A stretch of DNA of 64,000 nucleotides from Acholoe squamosa (Eukaryota; Annelida; Polychaeta; Phyllodocida; Polynoidae). The translations under genes and the position numbers were made by a program. The notes below the pieces were generated by a model. It was not told where the DNA came from, made no database searches, and was given only the letters and a program-made list of their open reading frames with translations. Location of the stretch: contig OX439035.1 in assembly GCA_949317995.1 (NCBI GenBank), positions 82,399,959 through 82,463,958 on the forward strand, in the 5' to 3' direction. Below, piece by piece: positions 25,401 to 40,400 of this stretch; position 1 is the stretch's first letter, and each line of letters begins with the position of its first letter.

Positions 25401-28400
25401 GCAGCTCCCTGTCTTAAGCCTGTTTAAGACAGGCGCCTCCTGTGCCAACAGCTGGTCAGCATAGCCAGGAGGAGTGTAGAAGGAGTAATACCTGGGGTGC
25501 TGACATACCCAGGCCACAGGTCAGCATTTATCTGGTCTGTGGCCATTAGTGTAACTGCTGGCACTTGTTTCAAACACACACAAACAGGCTGCAGGCTACT
25601 ACAGCTGTTGGCAGGACGCTTTGCTGGAATTAGATTAAAGATTTGTATATTCTGACAAAGCTGCAATGAAATATTACAGAATATTTCGTACTTCTAGATT
25701 GGGCAACGCTCCTGGGAACTCAAACTATTACTGCACCCTCGCTGATGGCGGGCCTTACCAGTAATCCTGAACTGGTGTTGATTTTGATATTTTATACCCA
25801 GTAGTATAGAGAGACCTATACATTCAATTGAAAATGTGTGCCTAGTACCATAATACATAAAGCAGCTTGTTCCTATGACTACCACATGTCCACTGACAAA
25901 AACTTATTTGAGATGTTCATTAGCTGGTTGTTTAAAAGGTATCTAACATCTGTCTAAATCTCATGAGATGGGTGCCAACATGGCCGCGTCCAACGAACAA
26001 ACCAGCTGTCGCTATAGGTAAAAGAAATAGGTCTGAATGTAAATTTTCCCTTTGTGTATACAACCTAACAGGATAAGTCCCAGGGTCAATCTTATGCATC
26101 ATAGTGTCATCTTGATTCCTCTATCTTTTTAACAGTGCATACACATGATACAGTTTTTGATGTAATGAGCGCACATACCCCAATAAACGCACCCCCACCC
26201 TCTTTTTTTTGTTATTATCTAGCCTAGAAATTGTACAAAACACTCCGTTTTGAGGCACAATCAAAATCTACTATGCTAGTAGAGATAATAGGAAAAAATA
26301 AGGAATTATTTAGAAGAAAAGGGTCTGAATGGCAAGGGCTATTAACTTTGTATCAATTGAGTTTAGCTCCTATCGGCTGTAGCGGCAATCTAAAGAATTT
26401 TAGTTCGATATTTATATGTGACTGTTTCTTGGGAGACTAAACCTTTACTCTCCATGTTGATTTCGATATCATTATGCCAGTGAAGAGAGTATAGGGAATT
26501 CATTAACATGTATTGATACACGAGGCTCCACTCATCACCTCCTATATGGGGATTGACCTAGAGCCAATTGGACGGGCTTCCCTAGCCCACTTAAAAGGGT
26601 CTATATCTCCTCTTTCCTATCCCCTCGGATGTGTGTGGTGCACATATGCGTGGGCACTGACACATTCTTTTGTGAAATAGTAATGTAGTTCTGGCCATGA
26701 ATATGACCTTAGTTGTCGAAATGGCGTTAAACATCTATTACTCACTCACTCAGAGCCAATTGGCGAAGCGAAACAGTAATAGACATATCAACGGTCTGAA
26801 GATGAACACAACTTGGTTATGGGTATCCAATTCCACCATACCTATACCCTTGATGTGGGTTCTTCGTGTCCATCTTATTGGCACCTTCCTCAGTCAAAGA
26901 ACGGGATGACCTGGTTGAAAAGCCGTGAAAGATAAATGATACATTAAAAAACATAAACAACATCTAATGCAAGAAAGTTGTAACCGACACTGTAAAAAGT
27001 ACTGCAGTTATCGTTTTCGTGCACAAGGGCGACGACATTGTTTTCGCAATTTGTGCAATTTATGCAAGGCCCATACACATGATTGCAGTAAACTTTAGGT
27101 GTAAATGAAAATGGTTAACCGAGGAGGCTCCGAACTTCTGTGAAATGCCTCTTCTGGGGTCTCTTAGAATCATTGGCAAACTGCTCAGTAGACGCAGGAC
27201 CAAGGTCCCACAAACTACCACAGAGTATGTAGGCTACTGGTTGGAGCAGATATACACATGGGTTTAGTGAAGAGATCCATTTAACACTACAGCCTATGTG
27301 GGTCTTGTGACAGTGCGACTCCTGCAGGTATCTCATCGATGGTGCCCCCCTTCGCCTCAGGTCAGAAGTATATCTTGCCTATAGTGCATGAGATACAATT
27401 GAATTATCACCCTGCAGGTAATATATGGGGATGTACAAAACTGATTAAGCTTGCAAGTCGACATGCCGTAATCGGGCTTGTTTTATAGAATAGCCTATAG
27501 CAGTACATTTTACAGAAACATTTGACTGAACAGGTGAATAATGTTGGATTTCTTTATTGAAATGACATGCACGTCTTTCACATCTTCAAATGGGTGACAT
27601 GTTTGTTGGCCATGGTTATACAGCAGTAGCAAAAACCTTTACACCGGGCCTTTGCAACTAGTACACGATCATACTAAGGGACCTAAACAGTGAGGGAGGC
27701 GACCCTTGCCTGTTGGTTGGGGGTAAGGGGGGGGGGGGTTCCCTGTCTTGTTGTTTACCTGTTGGCTACCGCCTACCGACACGGCCAGGTAAACGTGTAA
27801 ATACCAACTGCCTCTATCCTTCTTCCACTTCTGTAGCCCCTCCAGGGGTTTACTCCATGGCATGCCGGAGTGCGCCACGAGACACTAGTCTGCCACCGGT
27901 ATATTTCAAGTTTTGCACCTACGCACTGGTCTGCCTCCCCCCCCCCCAAAAAAAAAACAACAAACTAAACAAAAACAAAACAAATAACAACAAAAACAAA
28001 CAAGCAAACAAAAAACAAAAAGAACCCCACAAAACACACACACACACGCACACAAAACATCTACCGGTATATATCCTGGTCTAAAGACAGCCATGGATGA
28101 TTTCTTATAAGAGAAATATATTACATGGCAGACAAGACCACTGGTTTTAAGGTGATAACTTTCTTACGCCATCTAAGGTTATTACTTTTTTCTGCTATCA
28201 AAAGGGGTTGCCATATGTCTGTGCATCTACGGAGGGTTTTCCCCCAGTTCTACAGCAGCATTTATCAAGTCGCTTTGATAATTAGTAATGTCGATGCATC
28301 TATGGGGGGGGGGGTGTTGTTTCCAGCCCACTGGACCATGGCAAGTTGTCTGCTGCTGAGAGCAGGATTTACCATACATGTATCTATGTCCTTAATAGGG

Positions 28401-31400
28401 ACAAAACCGTATGTCATTACCTTCATGGCAAGGGACAGCAGAGCTGAGGTGTGGGTAGCGGACGGGTTTGTCTCCTGTGACTTACCTGTGCACATGCACA
28501 GCCTCTCCACAACAAACTCTTATAGAAACAATAGAAACCCCGCTCACAAAATGAGCACAGAAGGTACTACATGTCCACAGTGCACATTTTGACCACAACA
28601 TCCCTCACATATTATCCATGTGGTGCCCTGCGGCTAAAACGTGGTGTTACAACCCCCCAATGACATATCACTAGATGGCTGATTCCCACTGATTGATACA
28701 TTAGTGAACAATAATTCTGATCCTGTTGTCTACATGACTCATTCCCTTTAAGGGTGAGTGACAACTCCAGTAGTATATCAGATAAGTTAATGGCCCGGCA
28801 CTTAACCAGTTCACTCTAAAATGTAAAGCTGTTAGGGGCGTGGGAAGCGGTTTCAGAGTGGGTGGGACCAGGGGGTTTTCTGCAATTTTTGACCTCCCTT
28901 TGCTTGACCTTTTAGTTTTGACCTTTTGTGGAGTTGGCCAAAAGTGGGGGGGGGGGGACATGTCCCCCCTGCTTTCCACGCCCATGGCTGTAGATCAATC
29001 ATGAATTGTCAATGAGGGATTGGTGCACACGTTGACGCGTAACTGATTTAGAGAATAATTAATTTTTAAGTGATATTTTCAATCACTATCAATCTATTTC
29101 CAAAGTTATAAATGGCCATACAGATATTTGAGGCAATCCTCCATTTACTAACTTACGTCAGTTATGAATCACCGGAGAACTTTCACACGACTGGCCAAAC
29201 CAGTAATGTGTTTACTACCATATTTATATACCCTCCAGTACAGGAGCCAAAGTAGGTTTACTAGGAGCAACTGAATTAATCATTTTTATCCCAAAGATCA
29301 GTGAACACACTAACCATATGGGTGTCAATTCATAGTCAGTAAATAGATCATTGTTGGTCTAATAGTTCTCAAGATTTGTCAAGTAGATTATGAATATCAT
29401 GAAAAATAAAACGTGGCACGTGGAACATTTCAACAGTCTAGATTTCGGACACAAGGAGTTTGCATTAAATATTATGTTACTTTGAATTAACCTTTGTAAA
29501 GGGGGCAATTCAGTTTACGGTAGGATAAAAAACGACAAAACGAATGGATATATCAATATGTACCTGTACCCATACTGTGATGTATTTTCTGGTATACATG
29601 TAGTATACATACACAACTACATTATGCTTCAGTGGTAATATCCGCTCATCTATGTACTGGACACCCATACTTTGTAAAATAAGAAAATGCTACCTTTTCC
29701 TTATATGCATCTTTTTTTCTGTACATGCTACAGACCACATAGAGGTACTGTAGTAGGTAGGCCTGTCCTACCTACCTCTATGTGGCCTGTGAGAGTATGA
29801 GTTAGTACTGAAAGATAGGTAAGATGTGTGTATAGGTGGTGTTGGTTATGGGGCAGCAGGTATGGGGGACGGTCGGTCGACTCTATACTGGGCAAGAAGG
29901 AGGGGACTGAGCAACTCACAGTAGTTGAGCAACTCATGGTAGTGTGAGGAGCAGGGTTTGTCCTGCTCACCTATACGTACCTCAGTAGATGGGGCATTCC
30001 CTACAGCTGTACCGCAGCCCCTGCACCTGTTCCAATGGCAACCAGTACAGGCTTGGAGCTTAGATCTTAGTGAGTGGCGAGGAGTAATCCAGTAGCACAA
30101 GAGCTATATGTATACAGACTTTGTTGTACTCAATGGGGTTGTAACGATAATAAGAATGGTGATAAATAATAATGGTATTCACATAATATCCTGGTAACTG
30201 GATTTGTATACATGGGCTACATCAACAACTCCACATTGGTCGGTTGAGAAGTGAAACTTGATGAAGGTAGCAAGAGTAATCCCAGTGAATGATGGAGATA
30301 ATGCTGATAGTAGGTAGATATCACATGAGTAGCTGAACACTTGGTGGGTGGTGGGTGTTTGTGTGTGTGATCAGTACACATCCGTGCTCCCACAGACAAC
30401 ACTACCGCCACGACAAGTCGTTGTAAGGTGCCACAAACTGTCTCCTTCTACCAGATGTAGCAGTCACACACAGTAGACTCCACACGCTGGCAGGCAGCAG
30501 GTAGTGCAGGTAGATCCAGGTGTTGGAACAAGGCCCGGCAGGCTGTGATAGCACCACCAGGTACTTTATCAGGATCTTTCACACCGTACAGCCCGGTAGG
30601 TGGGGCGTGTCAGTAAGGGTAGGTGGTGGAGGCGCTGTTCCAGGCGAGTCTTCATCAGTAAGGATCCAAGTCGTCCTGGTACTCTCCGTCACTCTCATCA
30701 CCACCTGGGTCCGCTAGTCGTACGGCTGCCTTACCCTTATAATAGTAGCACACCAGAGAACAGCTCAGCTTCAGCCCTGAGCAGCTCCCGGCGCTTCCCG
30801 GCCTTCACCACACTGCTACCCTGGGCCAGTCCACTGTCTGCCCCTCCTTCAGGGGTGGCCGCCCCCACCTGCCCAACCCCAGAACTGGTAGTTCATGTAC
30901 CCCTCAGTGTACTACAGAGTCAGCCCTACATTTTGCATGTGCTGATATATAATGTTTAGAGCTGGATGATAATCTGTGATGGACTTATGGCCAGATTACT
31001 CTACAAATGCCTCCCGTTGGCAGCATCTAATCATAAGATACAAGGCCTTGGTAGGGCTTATATACTCAAGCACTATTTCCGGACAATATTGATATTGATT
31101 GCCTGTATCTACAAAAATTGCATACAGCCTCTATTATAAACATGACTTGAGGCTTTGAAGTAAAGCTTCATCATGACATTCCCTGAAAACCCCTACCAAG
31201 TGTCTGTTGAGACATCAAAAGTCTCATACCACACACTCAGAACTTTTTACCAACTTCCATCCAAGCTTGCCCTGGGAGAGTTGTAAGCGTGTGTTTGGGC
31301 TGCATATTTTCTTTTTTTTCCTCCACAGTATCTCCAAACTGTAAGTAATATGAAGAGGAGAATCTGTAGTCCATGAGGGGCAAATAGCAGTGTAAAGTAC

Positions 31401-34400
31401 TGAACAGGGGAAAACCGGGCGAGTGAACCTGGGTTAGCTATACCCGCCTCAGACCCCATCAATACCTTCACCGAGAACTAGGGTGCCAGGTGGAAGCACT
31501 GGCGGGGGTCTGACGTCATCAGACATTGTTGTCAAGGAAACGAGTTTCCTCCCATCACAACATCCTTCCTCGTGTGATATGACAAGCTGCCTTATATAGT
31601 GCTTTTAGATTTATAGGATCAACTTTGAATTTAAGCTATCACAGGTACAACTTTCTGTGATTCAGGGGTGGGCTTCATGGGGCGTGTTCGAAGAAAACGC
31701 ATTGATTACTCTATTGATTATAGGTAAACTAAAAGTTTAGGGGGAACCCTACTTCTTTAACTACGAGATCCTTGGAAAAATCAAAAGTGGCAATCATAGA
31801 GTTGAATGGACGAGGGAAGTGTGAACTTTTATAAGGTGTGGCCTATAATGCCTTAGTGGGAATTATAGAAAACGATGCCAGATAAGGAGAGAGATATTTC
31901 TGTGTAGGAGTATACCTATTTGGTGTCCTGTTTGGAACCCTCCTTTAGTATCAGCCTTTACACTTAACCAGGCATGTTGGTGCCTTATACATCATTTATC
32001 ACCACCTGAAGTAGTAGACCAAGCCATCCTGCACCAATAGTACTATATTACTACCTCACAGAAAAGCAAAACTAGCCCCCTCACTCCCCGAGGAATGCCA
32101 GTTGGGTATACCCATCTCACACATTGCCAAGGGGCATATGGTTATGCCCTCCATCGTAGATTCTGGCACGCTGATGTCCCGCCTTAGTAATACTTCTTAT
32201 CTCTATCCCCCCCCCCCCATCGAGACCAAATCTATTATATCTTGATATCAACTGTTCTTCATGTAAGGGAGTCTCCTCATTTGTACAAATACGTTGTGAG
32301 TACTGCAAATGATCACTGTAGCCCCTATTACAAGAACAGGTGATCCTGTTGGCCAGGTAACCGGCCCCAGCACTAGACGTGCGCCCAACCCCAGACCCAA
32401 TCTGTACGAGACGACCGCCACGTGGCTTCAATCATGCAGTGGATCTCATCAGTTATCTCGTGTTGTAGCAATGCATGGCAGGGATAGATGTGTAATAGTA
32501 ACAAGCAAAACTAATCACTCAAATATCATAAAGAAAACAGTAAGGGTCATCCAAACACCCGAGCATTTTAGAAAAACGAAAGAAATAATGATGAAGATAT
32601 TGACCTATATAAAGCTTGATATCATAATTCAAAGTCCCAATTTATATTTCATCCGTTTGATATTCATATGGAGGTATTTGTGCAAGTTCCTGGATGCCGA
32701 AAACTGCCAAAATGATATTAAACATGGTTCAAAAGATTAACCAACTTAAAAAACTATAATAAATGTTGGCTATTTCAAGCTCGTAGCATTCGTGAGACCG
32801 TGGGCTTTAATTTGATACCAAACATGCCTATATATTGACTTTTTTGACATTTTTCTTGAATTTTGGGTCATATTTACCAAAAATTTCTAAAAAAAAAAAT
32901 CTTAAAAAAAATTAGTGTCGGGCCAAAAAATTAGGGTAGGTCGGGATACCTGAACCCAACTTCTTTCTTTTTTAGGCCTAAGGAGCACGGCCACTCATGC
33001 CTCTATGGTTTGCAGCTTAACTTGAAGGGCACCTCTGGGTTTTGCTGCCTCTCATTTATCCCTATCTACCACATGGCAAGCGGTGTATACCGCCTGGATG
33101 TGGGCAGAAACAGCTTCCGGTTGCCTGGGAGTAACTCTGAGCAGCTCAGCGCGATACAGACACAGGCTGAGTAGATCATGGGCTATATTGCAGAGGGGTT
33201 GCTACATAGATCTTTGGATCAGGAAGATATCGTTCTGAATGAACTATCAGGGCAATGACTGAATAAGACATGGTATGGCGGGGGATATATTTCCTCAATA
33301 AATGCGTTGTACCGGTAGTCTTGTCATATATAAATCTGACACATCTACATTTTGTATTCCATACAGTCGGTCACTTTCATTGCCCTTGATAAGTGGAATG
33401 AAAAACCGCCAATACAACCAACTGATAATAGGACATTCTCCAACTGATGAGATTCCTCAGCTAATGAGGCAAGCACCATGATTCGGTGACTTAATGTAGG
33501 TGGGTGTAAGCGCCTGCTATTTATAACAAGGGTCAGGTAGTGATCGGGGGCAGCAGTGCGTGATCAAATCCAGGGAGATTACCGAGGGCTACTTGGGATG
33601 CTGCAGTAACTGCTTTGAACTTAGCTCCCTGGATTTAGCCTTGGACAGTTTCATATATCAAGGACGATGTCCTCTCAAATACGGAGCCAAGAACTAGTTG
33701 ACCTGCTCAAATAAAGCAAAAGGCATCCGATTTAGATCAATGTACGTTCTTAATTTCTAGTTGTTTATGTCACTTTCCCAGGAAAAGGGGGACCAGGCGG
33801 GCCTGCGCCCCCCTACCTCACAGAGAAGTGGGGATATATCTGCCCCCTCCCACCCCCACCCCCACCCAAAAAGAAAACACACAAAAAAAACAACAACAAA
33901 AAACAGAGAAATGTCAACAATTTATTACGAAAGGCACACTCACGTTTCCCCCACCCTACCACTCATATAACAGCAACATGCGACATAATTATTACACCAA
34001 TACACAGATGTCAGGGCTTAGAGGTTTGTCTATTTTCAGAGGTTCATAGGCCCCTTAAATTTAGACTTAAGTGCAGTTTCATATGTTGAGAAATATATAA
34101 AATGTTCAGGGGCCCTAGGCTGTCACATCTCTGTAAATAAGTGGGACAGGAAGAAGTGGGGGCCTGGGCAGAAGTAAAACCCACCAAAGAATACTCTTTT
34201 ATGTGGATCCTTTATGTCAAGTTGATAATTGTAAATAGCTAGAGTGGAGCTCCCTGCCTCCTCCCCACAAAAAACAAACAAACTTGCTTTACCCACCTCT
34301 CAATTCTCTCAATTGTATAAGGACTTTTTGCCCCGAAGTCCACCACTCTAAGCTGTCCAAATTGGATGTGGCCCGAGAGTAATTGGGTAGACATGCTTAT

Positions 34401-37400
34401 ACCTTCTGTCAGGACAACTGGTTGACAAGTACTATATAAATCTATAACTGGAAACCAGAAATGGCATGTGGCAAGTCTAGTATCCGCGTTGGTGCTCATT
34501 TAGATATATGGCGTCATGTTGTAAGGACTTCTAAAGGGCAGATTCCACATTTCATTAATTCACACAAAAATTGAAAGCTTAGAAATCAATGTTCTTACTA
34601 CTTTTGGTTGTGTCAAGCATTTATGAAGAATAACTTATGAAAACATGATTCTTAGTTGCTAAATTTAAAGATTTGGTATTTATATTTGTGTCCATGAACT
34701 ACTTCGATATATCAAATGTACTACATGGAACTCCTCCTTAAGGCGTCCAACACAGTGGCTTCCCTCCCCCTTCCCACTCGCCATGATTGGCTGAAACCCC
34801 ACGGTTCCCGTCTTTGATTGGCTGTGGTGGCATGACCCGCATCCAACGCACAGTTAGGCGGACGCACATGGACGCATTGACCCCACGTCCCCGTCTTTGA
34901 TTGGCTGTTGGTAGTGGTCGGACGCACATGGACGCAAGCACTAGTACTTGTTAACCAGTTGTCCTGACAGAAGGTATAAGCATGTCTACCCAATTACTAC
35001 CGGGGCCACATACAATTTGGACAGCTTAGAGTGGTGGAGAGACAATTAGTAGACTATAACTGGCCGTAGGGAAATCTCTTCAGCCAGACCTTATTCAGTA
35101 ATGAGGATTACTGGGTTGGAAGGGCCACAGTTGAATGGGTTTTCTAGGTTCTATGGGTCTACATGCATACTCCAGGTACACTTTTTGTATTTTAATGGAA
35201 AGGTTTCATTATTTAATCTTCAAGAGGTCATCTGCCACTACAACAATGCTGTACCCTCCTTAAGCCTTCATAATAATTGCATCCTTTACCTTTGTATCCA
35301 TTACCTTTGCATCCTTGTAGTAAATCAAGAATTGTGAAGGTTGAAGGTAAAAGAAATGCAGCCAATAGTGTCTCATCTTATCATACCTTTGTGTCAGTGG
35401 CGTGAATGATGTTATCCAAAAAGGAGTGGTTTACATGTCAGAAGTAAAGAGATGCTAGACCCAGCTATTCATTTGCTGTGTTTATCGGTTTCCTTGTAGA
35501 CTCTTCCTCGGATGTGTTTTTTTAACCCAACAATATGAAACCACACACCATATGGCTGTAAATATTTATCCGTGCCATTAGCATGTAATTCTTTTTTTTT
35601 TTTCATCCATGTATGTGAGCAGACAAAGTCTTTTGTATAATTGGGCGAGCCAGTTATACAAAAGAAAAATGATAGAATGATGCCAGGCAAGACAGCGTAT
35701 ACCTGTACTAGAGTAGGATATGGTTAATTGTAATGGTATAAGTTACCCTGGAGTGTATAGTTTATATTCTGCACTATCGTCTGTGGAAACTGTATATTTA
35801 CCCAAGCATTTATATCACCCCTGTTTTCCTACGTTTATGATAAGAAAACATGGAGTCCCACTGCAGAGATACGTCCCCACTTGGGTGCTAGCGTTTGCAG
35901 ACCAGGCAGTGGTCGGCAGGTTTGGGCGAGTTTCTCCGGTGCGAGTTGCTCAGGGTATCGGCTGCTCAGACTGAGCTGCTCAGCTCCCATCTCTCACACA
36001 GCTTGTAGCTATCAGCAGGAGTCTAGATAACAGCCAGGGACAGGACTCGTGCATTGCACGTGGCTGTAGCTGCCGTCTGACCGGATAGGGGTGGGCTCAG
36101 GTCACTGGGCTTCTTCTGGTCAAACCCCCGAATTCAGAGTTGCCACTTTTCCTAACTTTTTAGGAATTCCGAATTTTTTTATTTTCATTCCTATAGGTAT
36201 TTCCTATCGTAAATTGAGAAAATAAGGAAGATTTCCGATTTTTTGGGTATCAGTGAGTGGCATCCCTGCGAATTACACCTTTTTATAATTATAGAAGCTT
36301 CACATCTTAGGACTCTGTAACATTGCTACTAGCAATAACCATAACCGCATATCCTGTTCGTCACAATGTCTTTTCCTGATTCCAGACACAAAGAAACGAT
36401 CATTATGTGTACTAAAGATACTATGGACTCTCTGTGTGAAGGTCATTGGTGTCCCACTCAACTACTATGATTCGTTTTAGCCTTATCCAAATTGATTTAT
36501 TTACACCACATATCTTTTACGTTTACTTTGTGGGGTTCTGTGTTAATTTGTCTGGCTGGTGTGAATCGGACGAACATGTCCCCCATCCCAGGTAGGCCCA
36601 TATGCCTGTTGACCTCCATAGTTGCTCACCTCTACTCCGAGCCCCCCTGTCTCTGCACCACCTCTGATATTTGACTCTACATCAGACAACTTCCTGCTGT
36701 TCTACCTGACTCACTGCCCCTACTGGATTTGTTCTCTCAGTGTTGCCGAAAACATTTTCTCGATGCAGGCCAATGTGGCCTGCGTCCTATATTTTTCGCA
36801 GGCCATTTTCCTCTCACGCAGGCCATATGAATATTGACATGGTAAGGCACTGGTATAAACTGTATTATAAATGTTATTATACATATACAGAAACTCAAAA
36901 AAGGTAAAATATTTGAGTGTACATAAACAGCTGTATCTTTGCTTCTAATAGACTGATTTGAAAAATTCTTTCGCCATTTAGAAAGAAAGCTCAGATCATG
37001 GCAGGCCATTTTGGCCTGCGTCCAAAGCCCTACGCTGGCCATTTACATTCTACGCCGGCAAAAGCAGGCGTACCGGCGTCTTTTCGGCAACACTGGTTCT
37101 CTGTAACAGGATCGCAGTGCATTTCACACCCAACTTTCTTTCTCTCAGAAGCAGACTACAGATTCTGATTGACGAAGCTGGTTTATAGGCCCTACATTAG
37201 AGGCTGCATCATGGCTTCTACAGTGGCTTCCATTGGCAAGTGTAATCCATAGAAGTCATATTATGGAATAAGGAAGTAACTTTAAAACAAAAGGTTATAT
37301 GAGGCCATTTATTGGCTTCTATTGACATTTATGCCGTAGGTGAAGCCATATTATGGACTGTGACCAAAACGCTGCATGAAGCTACTAATTGGCTTCTGCA

Positions 37401-40400
37401 GTGGCTTCCATATTAGCTAGAATCTAGATTGTGGCCTCTGGAGTTACTAGTAAAGAAAGAAAATTGCATGAAGCTATGTCACGGCTTCCATGGTGGCTTC
37501 TGTTTACCTTGTGTCGTGATTTAGCAGTTTAGACCATGTTATGGCCTCATGACATTTTTGTGCAGAAACCGGCATGAAGCCACATCATGATATCAACAAT
37601 GACTTTCATTCTCTTTAGCTCAAGTATAAGCCATAGTAGAAGCAACATTGTTTTTAACCAAAACCCGGATGAGGCCATATCTTAGCCAAGCTTCTGAATA
37701 ACTTAAAAAGATATCGAACTAATAAAGAGCTTTGCATCATCAAATAACATCAAATAACAAGTGGTATTAAAGTAAAAAAACAGTCTAAGCATCATTCAGC
37801 CAAAATGAAATAAAATGGTTCTGATTAAATGTAGGAAGACATCAACGCATTTCCTGCTAGGGTGTAGTGCCCAACACAAATATGGATGGAGGTAGACCTA
37901 TGAGGATTTTACCTGTGGATGCTTTCAAACGCCCTTGACAATGTTAACTACTCCAAGTTTACGAGGGTATTTTCAGTGCCTTTGGAGAATCGAAGTGAGA
38001 AAAGGATACAGAATCTCGTCAAATAACTGAGGTTCAGGGGTGGATTTACTTGTATCTTTTAGTTATACAAGCAATGCTACAATTCTATACTTTGCTGAAT
38101 GTGTTTTTGACCGTCTACAAAAATGTAGAGCAAATTCTAAGCAAACTTCCTTAACCTGTAACATCCAGCTGTACTTCTCTTAAGCTATACTCTTGTAGAG
38201 GAGGCCCGTACATCCCTCATCTGTGCTGGAAAAACTTTAGCACCTGTTCTAATGTGTATTAGGCTACCACTTGGTCTGGAAGCACCACGTCATCTTGAAT
38301 TCCTCTGGTCTAGTTGTTTGTCCCAGATTTAGGACATGTATTATATTTGGGTTATCGTATTTCAGTTCCCTCCGTTTTGCAGTGATGTATTTAGTCGTAT
38401 AACTTGACGTTATTCAGGAATTTACATGAGTTGGAACACTGTTTCATAACATTTGAATGGCCAGTGAGTGAGATTTCTTCAGTAGGCCTATCACTGAGAA
38501 AGTGTTGTATTTCCCAAGTTTCCCTTAGAGATCCCACCATCCACGCAAGGTGGTCTTCCAACTCAGGTCTTCCAACCTCACACAAGTAGATGTATATAAA
38601 GTGTGTTTTTAGATGAAGATGGTTATCTATGTGTCAGCATTGCACTTGGGGATACAGCTCTTACCACCCTCACACCCCATTACTCACACAACTATCCTTC
38701 CTCCCCTCCCTCATCCCTAGCCTGCTGCTGTACTGCCTTAAGTCAAGGCTTGACAAAGCCCCCTACATGATTACAAGTACATGTACTACCGTAAATTCCA
38801 TCGTATAAGCCGCATCCCTCATATAAGCCGCACCCTGAGTTTGAAAGGAGGCTATAAGCCACATCTGGGGCTTGAAATTGACGGTTAAGTCCTGTTCTAT
38901 TGTGTAAAAACCCCTCATATAAGCCGCGCCTTACTTTAGGCACATTCTATAAGCCTAATTTTTATTTGGATTCTGGTATTAGCTGCGGCTTATACGAGAG
39001 AATTTACGGTAGACGATTAGACTATATCAAATGTACCACTACCAACATCTTGTGTGGTAGTAGCATTTGTATTGGGCAATATTGCCTAAGGGTGGTTACA
39101 TCTCTTGACGGTAGCTAGGATATAGTCTTTGGTACTTAAGAAATATTGTAAATGCAAGTCTATCGTATCCTACTGGAGCCTATTATATTATGCTCTAAAA
39201 ACAAATATGAATGTAACGTTTGGGAAAAAGCTGCAACTATAGCGGAGGATGGTAACACAAACGTTTGAAATGATTAAAATAATGTAAAAATTACAACATC
39301 TCTGTGTCGATTAGAAGCCTATTTGGACTGCATGTTTAAGATTCCTGGGTGTGTGCTTTATGCTAGAATAGTGGAGGCTCGACTAATAGATACGTTGGGC
39401 AAGAGTTTGGTTATGATCGTAGATACCGACCCCAGGGTTACATGTTGGTAACCCAGTATCAGCTGTACAATCAGACATTGCCTCTCTCTTCTGTCTTGGT
39501 GATCTATCCAAGGCTGGTGCAACTCTTAGCAGTACAATGGACTTGCACACACTGTTTCAAATATTACATAGCTAATCATATCATATGGCGAATACGCGAC
39601 TGAGGCTATGATGACGTTGGTTAGAGTAGAACATAATTTTATTTCCCAGAATCTAGGTTTTTGTGAGTGAGAGGTCCATTACACATTATAGTTAAAGAAT
39701 ATGCCCAACTCCCATAACCTATTCTAGAATAGTCTTTCCAAAGGCAAAACCACAGAGAGAGCGAATGGCAACAAATGCTACATCTTTCTTTGTCACAAAT
39801 AGATTGTGGCAGTGAATTACCAGAGGGTGGCTTTGGCTGAAGTTACCTCGGTGTGTTTGGGTTTGAATAGATGACATGGGTGGTGGCAAGACCAGGCATA
39901 GGCCTGGAGTAAACAGGAAGCATGAACGTCAGTGTTGGGCACTGTCAGCCCGAAATAGAAGGGATTCACATATATACAAATGTGATGGTTTTAGCACGAT
40001 ACATTATTAGGGCAGTAAAGCATCATGGTTTAAAATTAAGTATGTGTACTCATAAAACTGTTTTTTTTTCTTCTTTTCTCTTTTAGGAGAAAACAGAAGT
40101 TGAAGGGACGTTATTTGTATATACGAGGTAAGTGTCCGTTATAAAGTTTCTACTCTAATAAAGTTAAAACCATCCACCTTTCTATATCTCAGTTGAGTTA
40201 TAAATGTTAAATAATTATGCAAGATATATCTATTCTCCGCTCTGTACTTGCTATAAAGATTAACTTTTATGCTTTTGTGTTTTTTTGTTTGTATTATGAG
40301 AGGTATAGTATGTCCATAACACCATATTAACACAGCTAAATACACATGTATTTTGATTGATCAGGTTCAATATGACGATGACAAGCGATTTTGTGTAGCA

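Larger units (their letters stand above)
13498..40086 (+). other. DCP1 intron 1 (26.6 kb)
   Basis: A GT-AG intron with no recognisable nested gene. It carries MITEs, retroposons, minisatellites and eight GAGC(A/T)GCTC motifs, often in GC-richer patches (about 24.8-25.06, 30.5-30.9, 33.0-33.2 and 35.9-36.1 kb). Those patches look less repetitive than their surroundings and could be regulatory. Gaps between listed repeats hold nothing else I can support. Confidence 0.85.

Noticed and set aside
27115..27336. Minus-strand frame containing SLNPCVYLL, superficially like a GPCR helix 7
   Set aside because: Only a few residues match the idea and no other transmembrane helices or GPCR motifs are near.
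28125..28592. 155-codon plus-strand open frame in DCP1 intron 1
   Set aside because: The longest unexplained frame in the intron, but no domain, signal or splice context could be recognised and codon use looks random.
32309..32740. 143-codon plus-strand open frame in DCP1 intron 1
   Set aside because: No recognisable family; runs into AT-rich sequence with no structure.
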